Positions 24,425-35,962 of a DNA stretch of 64,000 nucleotides are shown here, piece by piece. Below the pieces are notes generated by a model. That model was not told the origin of the DNA. It was given only the letters and a program-made list of their open reading frames with translations, and did not search any database. Where the stretch lies: assembly GCA_001179505.1 (NCBI GenBank), contig CDMY01000303.1:61232-125231 (forward strand), written 5' to 3'. The translations under genes were made by a program, and so were the position numbers. Within the stretch, counting starts at the first letter, position 1. Every line of letters begins with the position of its first letter. The DNA is from Vitrella brassicaformis (Eukaryota > Sar > Vitrellaceae).

Positions 24425-25799
24425 ATGGACAACGTCACTGAGGTGAGAAGGGGAGGGGAGAAGCCACGTACCGACACGAGCGTACACAGCTGGAACTCCG
24501 CTGTCTTTGTGTGTGGTGCAGGCCGCAGACCAATCTGCACACTCAGATGCCTCCAAGACGGCATCTGTCAGTGCCGCCAGCACCCCGAGCACCGCAACAA
24601 CCGATCCATCGCCCAGGCGCCTCATTGGCGAGCTGCTGGACATCGGCGACGAGGTGCTCCAGGAGAGGGGCGAGGCGAACGGGGTGATGGTGCTGGCTGT
24701 GGCCTATCCCCTCGTGCTGCATCGGCTGTGGGCCGAGATTGCCAAGACGACGGCACCTGAGGAGCTCATCCACGGTAATGGGTACGGCACACAAACATTG
24801 ATTGCACGTGTAGATGGAATGGTTGAGGATGGCGATGGACATCGATCTCTCCGTCTGCCTGCTTGTCTTTTCTGTCTGTCTGTGTGTGGGCTGCGGTGCG
24901 GCAGCACTGCACAGAAACTTTTTTGGCTTTGTGGTTTGGGAGATGAGCGACGAGGAGCCGTCCAACAGTCACCGACACTGCCTTTACCTTCATGTTTTCC
25001 CTGGTGAATACGTACTGGATGAAGGGATCAAAGTAACAGAGTGTGGGTGGGTGTGGTGTGTATGTCTATGTGGTCAGACTGCCCGTCCGGTGGCTCCCTA
25101 GAGTTCCCGCACTGCCACAAGAGGAACTGGGTGGGTGGGTGGGCAGGAGAGATCCATGTCATCCCATCTGACCCATATATCCTGCCTTGCTGGCTGGTGT
25201 TTCCATGCAGGCGTCGTTGAACCTTACCGGCACCTACAAGCACATCGTCTACACCCTCAGAGACCCAATCACCGGTAGGCTCACACACACACACCCACAC
25301 ACACACACACAGAGCAACAAGGTGGCGTGGCGTGGATCAGTGCATCTATTGAAGCGTGTGTGGCACAGGAGCCCCCATGACGCCAGACGTGTCCATTGCT
25401 CCAGAGTGTCCGACCCAGCACCTGACGCTCTTTGAGCACAAGGTTGAGGGCGGCATCGACAAGAGGGGCCCCGTGCGTCTGGACGCCGTGCAGGAGTTCA
25501 TCTACCAGCCGGGCACTCTGCAGTACATCAGGAAGGACGTGCCGCATCGCTTAGACGAATACGGTGGGCGGGCGGGCGGGTGTGTGTGGAGGTCGGGGGG
25601 AGGGGTTCGTGTGGTGTGGTCTGTGGTGTGATGTCGTGGTTGTGGTTTGCAGCGGGCACCCTGAGCCTAAATGTCCGCGAAAATGGCGGCAACATCATCA
25701 ACACCCTGTTCACCGTGCTGCACGGCAAACCCATACCCAAGGTCTGTCTGTCTGAGAGCAACCAACTCCCAACAACTCTGACCACACCTCTCTCTCTCC

Positions 25800-25834
<35 letters not shown>

Positions 25835-26282
25835 TGTGCTTGTCTTGGTCCATGTGGCTGAAGGGTGCCAAGGCTAATGAGCCCCTTGCTGGCGTCTCGG
25901 AGGTGATTGACGTGTTGCGGCGTGTCGAGGAGCAGCTCGCCAGCACTCAGGAGGGCCGCATCAGGGCCTTCACCGCCATGGGTGGCGACCCGTTGCGAGT
26001 GGGTGACACTGTGCCCATACAGGCGGCCTTCCTATACGCCACACACGTCGTCAGCCGCTTCCACGACAGGTCGGTCAGCAGACCGACCAACACACACACA
26101 AGTGCTTCCCATTCCGACGGCCATATGTTTGTCTGTCTGTGTGCAGGTACCCATTGGCTGTGCCGCTGTGTCCGTCGAGCGATGCGGTGCAGGTGGGTGT
26201 GGTGGATGAGGCGGCCCTTAGGATGCTGGTCGACGGCCGACAGCGAGTGGTGCCAGCCGCCAGGGTGCCACAGCAGGTCTGA
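24425..26282 (+). CDS. Unrecognised conserved-looking protein
   Basis: About eight in-frame exons from ATG 24425 to TGA 26280-26282 encode roughly 400 residues. There is no signal peptide. The N-terminus is Ser/Thr/Ala-rich, then RRLIGELLDIGDEVLQERGE and LHRLWAEIAKTTAPEELIH look helical. Later exons contain FFGFVVWEMSDEEPSNS, LYLHVFPGEYVLDEGIK, ASLNLTGTYKHIVYTLRDP, FIYQPGTLQYIRKDVPHRLDEY, AGTLSLNVRENGGNIINTLF, LHGKPIPK and VIDVLRRVEEQLAS. The alternating beta-like segments suggest a compact globular protein. The family is not recognised and no function is proposed. Codon use and splice sites match its neighbours, and it is divergent with metX. Confidence 0.7.
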
Positions 26283-27250
26283 CCTGACGGATATGGGTCC
26301 ATTTAGATGTGAGCAAAATGCTCACAGGTTGATGTATGTCGAGTTTTGGCGAGTTGTGGAGGTCGGAGGGGTGGGCCTTGGTGCTGTGTGTGTGGAGCTG
26401 TGAGCTGAAGACATTCATTCACTGACTCAGTAATTGTGCGGCTGTCTGTAAGAAAGGAAGTCTGCACACACACCACTGACGCCATGCATCACCTGACCAC
26501 ACGCAGTCGACATGGGCCATGCACAACACAACACCTTGCTAGAAAGAGCGCGGAAAGGCACCCTGCAGTCAGGCGGACAGAGAGAGAGAGAGGAAAAATC
26601 TGCTGCCCTTTCACTCACTCACAACGGACACACAGACAGCATCGCTCGTCAGCTCCACTCACGGGTGCCCATTTGAAGACCGAACCACTGCAAGGCACAC
26701 TCAGACATCCCATAAGCCGTCCACAGCATACAGTCGATGTGACACCAGGCAACACAGGACGGCACCTCACACACGGAAATCCGCCGCCTGCCTGTCTGTC
26801 TATCTGTCTGTCTGTCTGGCAGCTTTTGACGTCACTGCATGGACAGAAAATCAATACGCCGCTCCGCTCAGATGCCGCCGATCAGCCTTCGGCTCACCTT
26901 CGACTGTATTTGGCGATGGGGCGCAGGTATGCATGTGCTCGCTATCCAGCAATGAATGGTTTTGTTGTTTGTGATGGATGGAGGCCCATCGACGGCTTCA
27001 GGCGCCGCCTGGGAGTCGTACACGGATGAGATCAAGGAGGGGGACACGAAGAGGAATCCGATGCGTCTCCGTCGTGAAACGCACGCAAGACTTGCCCCCA
27101 CGAGGCCCCCACCTCTCAAAGAGAAACCGAGAGGGGGACTCCCGCATCACCCTACCCACCGGACCCCATTCCCGCTCATCCACCTTTGCTATCGTTTCTC
27201 TTTCCGTCGCGTCTGGGCCCTCCATCCATCGCATCACCCCAATCCCGAAA
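26283..27250. other. Intergenic region
   Basis: Nearly 1 kb between two same-strand genes. It contains CA and TGTC simple repeats and some open frames without family resemblance or splice support. The promoter of the secreted-protein gene should lie in the last few hundred bases. Confidence 0.45.
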
Positions 27251-30200
27251 ATGAAGCCATCCCCTCTCTTCCTTGCCGTCTGTTGCCTGGTTGCCGTGCC
27301 CGCGCTGGCCCAGCGCGACACGCCTTTGGAAGGCGCCTCGTTCCTCGATGCGGCGGGCCCGGTGGGCGATGTGGCCGCCTTCACGAGCAACCTCGTCGCC
27401 ACGACGACAAGTGCCCTGCCCACCTTCGGGGGGCTCATCACCTACGAACGCGCACGTACCAACGGAAGGAGACAAGCAGCCGAGCGTGTGACACACACAA
27501 GCTCCCCTCTGATTGTTGTGTCTTCGTGTTCATCTTTGGCGCAGAGTCGCTGCTTGATCAGTTCCCTCTCCGATGGGACTTGGACAGCCTCCTGACCAGT
27601 GCGATTGAGGCCGGCATTGACATTCCCAATGCAGGGGCCGAGGGCCTGGAGGACCTGCTGCGCAGGGCCACCGTCATGGGCACGCCCTTGAGGCTGGAGA
27701 TGCTCATGGAGCTACCCGACCTCCAGGGCTACGAGCCATCCGTCTATCCCAAACTTGAGGAGTTCCTGCAGCTTGGTCGGTGCCCCTGCACTCACTCATG
27801 GGACGCACCGTCAGCTCTTGCATGGTGTCTCTGCCTGTGCGATTGTGTGTGTCCATGCAGTGGTGGCCCATGCCCGTTCGGCGATCCGCCTTGGTAGCCA
27901 TCCTGCGGACAAGGTGTGGTCATTCCTCGACTACGTGACGACCCGCGCTGCCGAGCTGGCGCGCCACCTGCCCCCGTACTTCTTCAAGGGGGGAAACATC
28001 GAGGAGCTGCTCAAATTCGACAGTGACACCATCATCAAGGTAAGGTGCATGCCTTCCTCCCTGCGACCCACAGCCCAGCCTTTGTGTCTCCTTCTCTGTG
28101 TGTGTCCTTCTAGAATGCGCTTGAGATGCTGACTGGGATCCCCACCAGATTCCCGGGCGACATCGTGGACCTGTCCAAGCTGATCGAGGTGGACCTGGAG
28201 TGGCTGGGCCCCAAGGGCGCGATCCTCTACAACCCCGCGAGCCTCACCAAGCTGCCCTATGGCAGCCTTGACGAACTCACCAAGCTCATCATGGTGAGTG
28301 AGCGTACACACACGCATCCACACGTCCACACGGCTGGGCTGTATTGTGCTCCTTCCTTGGTAGAAAATGTTTCACACGCTGCGGCCCGTCGGGAAGGACG
28401 ACCTGCAGAAGACCTTCCCCGCCCTCGGTGTGCACGCCGTCATCGAGGCGATGGAGATGTTCCTCAACGATTACATCCTGCCGGCCTACAAGACAGCCAT
28501 CGGCCCGTGGACCAAGATCGCAGACGGATTCACCGGCTACATCGACGCCTTCACCCACTTCATCGCAAGCATGACTGCCGAGGGTAGGTACTATCCTCCT
28601 TGCAACACTCACATCCATCAACTCAACCTGCACACAGACGGACGTCCCCCATGTCTGTGTCTCTCTGTCTCTCTGTCTCTGACTCACCCACCCACCCACG
28701 TGCAGGTGCCAAGGTGTTCCTGCAGCTGGGCGACGAGCTGCCAGGCAGGAGCGACCTGGTCGCGTACTTCGAGAAGGTCACCGCCTCCCTCTTCGCCGAC
28801 GCCTCCAAGCTCATCCCCACCTGCGACCGCTTCCTGCCCAAGTCCTTCGAGTGGTCCCTCTGCGATCTCTTCTTCAGCCAGACATTCGGCCCCAAGGCCA
28901 GACGGCGCCTCATGTACGACCCTAGCAAGCCCCCTAGCAAGACCCGAGCCGGCGAGGTGACCATCATGCAGACGGGGATCGAGTCCGTCCCCACGCTCAT
29001 CAGCGCAGCCATCCAGCCGATCTCCATTGGCCACGACCTGCTGAAGCCCCTGGCCGACATCTTCATGGGCGACAGCCACCACAAGAAGGTCGAGTACACC
29101 GACCTGGAGCTCGACACCTTCCTGAAGGAGGTCCTGGCGCCGTTCGTCCACATGATGCAGGAGCTCGCCGCCACCTTCCACAAGATCCTCGCGGCGGGCG
29201 GCTACTCATGCGGGAAGGCCGACTGCGAGACCGAGAAGCACGTCTTTGAGCACCTCATGAGCATCAATGTGGTTGAGGGGTTCAAGCTGCTCCAGCCAGC
29301 CGCCGGATACTCCACGAGTAAGAGAGTGCTGCCACACGAACCGATAGGTACCCATCTTCTCCTGATCCTTGGGTGCAGAGGTGGCATCCGATTTGTACCA
29401 CTTCATGACCCGCCTGGCCAAGGAGGTGAGACACACACCATATGTCTTCCCTCTCCCCCAGCTGCCCCGCTCTCCTTTTCTGCATACTACGAGTGGGTAT
29501 GTGGTTGTGTTGTGGTGTCTTGTGGTGTGTGTGTTGTGTGTGACTTCAGCTGTTTTACGAGGCCAAGTCGTACGCTGAGAGCTTCCCCAAGCTGCCAGTC
29601 CTGCCTCCCCCGCCCCCCAAGGTGCCCGTCCTGCAGCCGCTCGACGCACTCAAGCACCTCGACGACCTCGCTGCCCACATTGCGGTGCACACACAACAGG
29701 GAGGGAGCAGCCACATCGAGCACTGCCTACATCGGTCCTCTTGTGTATGCACACGTAGGGCGAGCTGACGAAGCCGATTGGAGGCGGTGGGACTGTCCTG
29801 GCCGGCTTCTTCAAGACCGCCAATGGCAAGACTGTGGAGTATCTTGACATGTTTGTCAAGGAGCTCGTCAAGGCCTTCCAGCCCGTCAGCAAGCTCTTCA
29901 AGGGCGGATTTTACGAGATCGCATCCATCAACTTCATCTCGCATGAGGGCGGCAAGAGTAAGACAGACACACAGCACCCCAACACTTCTGTCTGCAGCAC
30001 GGCACAACCAGCAGCAGCAGAGACATGTATGTATCTGCCGCTGTGTGTGTCTGTCTCATGGCGTTGCGTATGCAGTGCTGCGCGACTTCCGCCGGTACTT
30101 CGACCTTTCAGGCCCCATCGACGAGAAATCTCGCGCCAGTTACCTGAGAGACGTGGCGGCGGCGATCATCAAGGACGCCCAGCTGCGCATCCCCACCATC

Positions 30201-33200
30201 GAGCATCTGGTGGACGGCTTCGACAAGGGGCTGTTCAAGCTCTTCCAGGACGCTCTCAAGGGCGGCTACGAGATCACTCCCTCTCTCCTCACCGGGCTGC
30301 CCAAGCCAGTCATGGACCTCCTGAGCCCTGATGAGTGGGGAAGCTTCCTCCAGCACATCCTGGCCCCCTTTTTAGAGCTGCTGCGGCTGGGCGGCGACAG
30401 GCACCACAAGGAGGCGGGGCCCGACCTCTCCAAGGTCTTCGACGACTACCTGCCCAAACTCGCGGTGAGTAGTGCGTCAGGTGGGGTGCAAAGGGTCGAG
30501 ACGGTCGACAATGGTGGCACACCATGGGCCATGGTGTGTATGGGTGTGTCAGGTGGACGGCTACCACGTGCTGCTGGGCCAGCTGACTAAGACCTTCACC
30601 GCCATGCTGCCCGCGGCCATCTCGATGCCCCCGCTGCTCAAGGAGATCCAACAGCTCATCACCAACCTCGCCAAGGAGTGGCTCGCCATCGCCGAGCACT
30701 TCGTCGGGGCCTTCAGCAAGCTGCCCTTCCTCCCCCCGATGCTGCCCCACGTGCCGGACCTCCTCAACGTGGACGACTACTTCAAGGGCTTCCTTTCGCT
30801 CATTCCCCCGCCGCCCCCCGGGTTTCCCAAGGGCCTGCCCATCTACAACCCCTTCGAGGACCTCCTGGTCGTCCCCAGCAAGATCGCCGGCTGGCTGGTG
30901 GGCATCGGGGGCCAGATCCCCCTGCCGACGATCCCCTTCCTGGACGTGCTGACCTATGGCGGGTCGATCGTGGCCCCCGACATCCCCTTCTTGAAGGAGT
31001 TCACCGAGATCCTGAGTGGCTTTGCGCACAACGGTGCCGGGCTGCTGACAGGCAAGTGGCTGGCAGGGTTCAAGAAGTTCATGGCGGTGCCCGAGAAGAT
31101 CATCAAATTCGCCATCGACTTCCTTGTCAAGGTCGCACACATGGTACGTCACCTTATGTTGGGAGGGTGGACGGGGGGATGGGATGGGTGGCCCCCTACC
31201 TGCAATCCGGTCTGGTTATTGCCGTTTCTCTCTCTCTCTCTCTCTCTGTTTTCTGCGTGTGATGGCAGGTGACGAGCCAGATGGCTCTGTTTGACCCACA
31301 GCAGTATCGCGGCTACATCGACATGGTCGCCACTTTCGCTTACGGCAATCTCAACAAAGTATGTCGCACTCGCTCACTCACTGCAATGCCCGAAAAGTTC
31401 CCACACGTCGCAAGGCGAACAGACAGCATGCCTCCGTCATCTGCGTGCGCGTGTGTGTGTATGCAGCTGATTACGTATCTGACTGATCTGGGGCTGCCGG
31501 GTCTCGACAAGGCCACGGGAGACATCAGGGCCTTCATCGAGAACATCATCACACACACAAGTAGGTGGTGGGATGGATACCCGCTTTGCCCGCTCACGTG
31601 TGAACGCGTGTGTGTTTGTGTGTCTGTGTGTGCAGTTGAGGAGCCCGCCAACTACATCATGTCGATGACCAGGGAGCTGCTGGGCGCATTCCTTTACAGA
31701 TTCGACGAGCTCGTCCACCCAGACTAGTAAGATCCCAATCCCCCACCCCCCCGGCGCACCCGACTCCCACAGGGATGTCCTCATGTCTCTCTCTCTCTCT
31801 CCGTCTCTCTCCCTGTGTGTGTGCAGCGACGACTTTGAGAAACTGGTGAAGGATACGATTGACAAGACCACCGTCAGGGATTCAGACATCGACAAGGTCA
31901 TCAAGGGCATGCTCGGCACCACCCCCTCTCTGTCACTCGACACCAAGGCCCTCACCGACCTCCGCCAGGAGGTCACCGCATTCTTCGAGACAATCGTCAC
32001 ACAGCGCGGCAAAATGGGAGCCGCCTTCAACACCAAGCGACAAAGGCGACTGCAGGTGGCCAGGGCAGTCGCTGTCTCAACCAATGCCCTCAGTGCTCTC
32101 AGCGGACTCACGGTAAGGGAGCCAGCCAGGCAGGCAGGCCAGCAGGCCAGCAGGCCAGCAGCCACAATCTGTGCGTTTGTCCATGTGCGTCTGTGTCAGG
32201 ACGACTACCTCATTCGCCGCGCGTCAACGGCACTGCAATCCACGATGTTCAGCCTGGCCGAGCCCCTCATGTGGGGATTTGACCGAGCCATCGCTCAGAC
32301 ACCACTCGGCGCCCTGGCCAACGTCGCCTTGGCCACACCACTGCCAGGATTGGTCGCCACAGGCCTCACACCCTTCACAGGATTGGGCGCCCCCCTCACG
32401 GCGGCACAGAAGGGCGCTGAAGCGGCGCTCCACTTGTTCGGCGAGGCGGCAGCGCTCTTCAGCCCCCTCCCAAAGGGGTACCCACACCTGCTGTCGGGCA
32501 TCACGGAAGCGGCCACGTCCATCTTCGATCCCACCTCTCTCCTGCCAATGCTGTCGCAAACCACAATGATTGACGAGCTGCTCGGCGGCATGGGCCTGCA
32601 AGCCGGCGCGTCCATCCTCAAGTCTCTCACATCGGGCATCCCCACCCTCCCCCTGAGCATCGCCAACATCCCTCTGCTCGGGGGTGCGGGCGGCCTGGGC
32701 GGCCTGCTGGAGCTGCCGGCGTCCTTCGCCAAGACGGCCACGTCCCTGCTCGACGCCGTGACGCCGGTGGAGATGGTGGCCCTCGTGCAGATGTTCCTGA
32801 AGCCCTCGTCGTTCACGGGGCACGGGCTGGCGCATACGGTTGGCGGGCTGCTGGGTGACCTCCCCAAGAGGCTGGACGACCTCGGCTGGCAGGGGGACAA
32901 GAAGACCCTCGGCGACAGGATCGACAGATTCGTGTCCATCGTTGCCGGGAGGAAGGAGACGGTATTAATGATCGATGCACGGGCGGACAGATGTGTGTGT
33001 CATGACATGTGTGGCGGGGGAACTGTTTGTTGTGTTGTGTGCAGTACGACAAGGAGCACAAGAATGAGCCTGCCAAGGTGCACGCCTTCGGCGACTGGAT
33101 GTTCCTCCGCACGCTGGTCGAAGCCAACCGCATGGCGCTGTACCTCATCGCCAATCCCGATGTCGCCATCAAGACAATCGACGAGTACTTCACACAAACG

Positions 33201-33465
33201 GTGCGGACCGATGCATATGGGATACAATGGCAGGCAAAATCGGAGACAGACAGACAGACAGATACTTGTTGCGTACGTGCGTGTGTATGTGCAGGCTGAC
33301 TCGCTGTTTAAGGAAGGCGTGCACTTCATGGACAGCTGGTCGAGCCCCTTCTTCAGCGGCAACAGGCTCTTCTACGAGAGCATCGACTGGGGGAAGATAA
33401 TCTCCCTCCCAGGCGGAATCGAAAACATCGCCGAGGCCGGCGCGCGGCTCGGCCTCTTCAAGTGA
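27251..33465 (+). CDS. Very large secreted protein without recognised domain
   Basis: ATG 27251 begins a clear signal peptide (MKPSPLFLAVCCLVAVPALAQ). Some 18 exons follow in frame to TGA at 33463-33465, giving about 1,500 residues. Apart from the leader there is no long hydrophobic segment, so a soluble extracellular or vacuolar protein is likely. Composition is rich in Leu, Pro, Phe, Asp and Lys with few Cys. Many helical blocks begin D-D-Y/F or end in LP-rich turns (e.g. FLPPMLPHVPDLLNVDDYFKG, DLYHFMTRLAKE, DDYLPKLAVDGYHVLLGQL). Short pieces such as YIDAFTHF, YLDMFVKELVKAF and YIDMVATFAYG hint at weak internal repetition, not proven. The last third has a Gly/Leu/Pro-rich region (PLLGGAGGLGGLLELPASFA). 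No enzyme motif was seen and the family is unknown. Confidence 0.8.
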
Positions 33466-34543
33466 TCCTCTCCATCCATCCTCCCATCCATCGATTCTCG
33501 TCCCTTGTTTGGTCAATCCGTGAGTGAGTGAGTGAATACATGTGTGTGTGCATGTGTGCGTGAGGCACATAACAAACACCACACCCTGTAACCATAGGCT
33601 CTATCTTTTTGGGCCAGTCACGTCACGTCACTCATCAAATCATGCATGCCCTCTTTTCTTTCAGCCCGCCCGCCCACCTGCTGGCTGCCCGCCCGAGCCC
33701 CCGTCTGGCTGGCTGGCTGGCTGGCTGTCTGTCTGGCTGTCTGGCTGTCTGCCTGTCTGCTAATTCGCCATCGATACAGCTAGGCATCTTGTGCGTTCTG
33801 TCGGTCGGTATCTATGCAGGTGTGGCTGATGGCTGGACGGATGGATGGATGTACCACCTGTGCGCCTGTGCCTTCCTGGTGTTCCGTGAGGGTTTTCAAG
33901 CGCTGGCTGACTGACTGACTGCCTTGCTGGCTTCATTCGTCTGCAAGTATACATGCGCCAGCCGATATGTGTGTGACAGTGTGTCTGTCTGTCTGTCTGC
34001 ATGACGATATATGTCGATGAGTGCATCCGTGGACAAGGTGGGTGGGCGAGAGGGCGTGTGGAGGGGAGGGGAGAGGAGGGGTGGCTTGAGGCAGTTCACG
34101 AGGTGGGTGGATGGGCGGAGTGGGCCGCCTCTCACAAAGATATGTCAGGCACACATGCCGAAAAGGACCATGATGGGCCGTCGAATAAGACATTGACCCG
34201 TCGCCGAATTGAATCGCAAACACGTTTGACTGAGAGGGGCGGAGAAGCACGTTTCAGATGAGAAAACTGAGCTCTATGCAGCTCACATCCTTTCACCTGC
34301 ACTTGGCCAAGATAAGAACGGGAACCCTCTTCTCGGCTCGCATCCGCAAAAGGTGAGCAGAGAAAACGAAGAGAAGGCCTGCATCCATCCATCCAGCACA
34401 TCCAGCGCCCATCGCTCTTTCCGTGCTGTCCATCTGTCAGCTAGCTCCCTTGACGACGAGTGAGTGCTCCCTGTCGTGAAGTGATTTGACGAAAGTACCG
34501 TACCTGGTTGAGTTCATCGTTGCCCGCACTATCGTATCGGCTC
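33466..34543. other. Intergenic region before histone H1
   Basis: About 1.1 kb with CTGG, GTCTGTCT and GGTGGG simple repeats. No supported exon. The proximal 300 bp must hold the H1 promoter. Confidence 0.45.
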
Positions 34544-35962
34544 ATGGCGGACGTCGACGCACCCCCGGCTGGTGAGCGGGCGGCCTCCGGGGCACACACA
34601 CGACCTTCTCAGGCAGAGAGAGAGGCCGGGGAGGGCGGAGGGTAGTCGAGGAGTCGCAGGAAGGCCGCATCAGTGCGTGTGCGTGAGAGACATGGGGTAT
34701 GGCGACGTACGAAGGTGCTCTCTGCGTGGGTGTGTGCGTTTTCAGATGTTGCTGATGCCGGCGCTGCCCCGAAGGCGAAAGTACGCAGCACCACAGCACT
34801 ACACAGCACCCCTCCATGGCCATGCACACCACACCACACACCACCACATAGAGGGAGATCCAGACGACGACCGTCCTGTGCTCCACCCTTCCCTTGTGTT
34901 GGTCTTGTGACTTGTGTCGTGTGTGGTGCCTTCAGGCCAAGGGGAAGGGCAAGGCCAAGTCCGGTGGTGGCAAGGCGCGTGCTGCCCCGAAGCACCCTTC
35001 GTTTGAGGAGATGATCAAGGAGGCCATCGGCACACTCAAGGACCGGTCAGGCAGCAGCCTGTTCGCCATCAAGAAGTTCATCCAGGCCAACTACTCCCTC
35101 GACGTCGAGGACGCACGCACCAAGCACCACATCAGCCGCGCACTCAAGAAAATGAGCGAAGCCAAGAAACTCATCACGGTAAGAAACTTACACACACATG
35201 CACACATGCACACACAGGGGGAGGGCAGGTGATATGGTGTGGTGTGGTGGGATGGTGTTGTGTGGTGGGTGCATCTCGACTCGACGTGTGGCCTTCGTGT
35301 GTTGGTGTGTTGTTTGTGTGCAGATCAAGGCGTCGTACAAGTTGAACATGAACGTGGTTGGCGCTGCCAAGAAGGCCGCACCCAAGAAACCCAAGGCCGC
35401 CGCTGAGGGTACGCACGCACGCCACACAAACCACACACCACAACCCACCACACCACACCACAGACACGGACGCCGCCACCTCAATCACCCCACACATCCC
35501 TCTCTCTCTCTGCGTGTGTGTGTGTATCAGACACTGGAGTTGAGGCTGCCCCTGCTCCCAAGGCCAAGGCGAAGGCTGTCAAGAAGACCCGCGCTGCGGC
35601 CAAACCCAAGACGGCTGCCGCCAAACCCAAGGCCAAGGCGGTACGGACGCACATGGACACACGCACATCCTCCACACCATTCCGCAGGCAGGGGCCTGCC
35701 TTTAAATGCACATGTTATGTTGTCCTGTTTTGTGTTTTGTGTGATGCGCAGAGCGTTCGCAAGCCCATCACCAAGAAGCCCAAGGCGGCGGCCAAGGGCA
35801 AGGCCAAAGCCAAGGCCAAAGGTGCGCCCCCACCCAACACACCCCCCGACTTACTCCCTCTCTGTACACACGTGTTTGTGTGGTGTGTTTGTTTATTTCT
35901 TTCTTGTGACTGCAGGCAAGGCCAAGGCTAAGGCTAAGGCTAAGGCCAAGGCGGCTGCCTGA
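34544..35962 (+). CDS. Linker histone H1
   Basis: Seven exons are fixed by frame: 34544-34571, 34746-34780, 34936-35178, 35324-35408, 35531-35640, 35752-35821 and 35916-35962. The winged-helix globular domain lies in exon 3 and the start of exon 4: [62 protein letters not shown]. The tail is almost entirely Lys/Ala/Pro ([34 protein letters not shown]), typical of H1 C-terminal domains that neutralise linker DNA. Length is about 206 residues, ordinary for H1. The gene is notable for six introns, four of them within the tail; animal replication-dependent H1 genes have none, so polyadenylated, replication-independent expression is likely (inference). Confidence 0.95.

Noticed and set aside
30310-31152. 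280-codon minus-strand frame opposite the large secreted protein
   Set aside because: It is the mirror of GC-rich coding exons on the plus strand; the plus frame has the signal peptide, phase-consistent introns and sensible composition.
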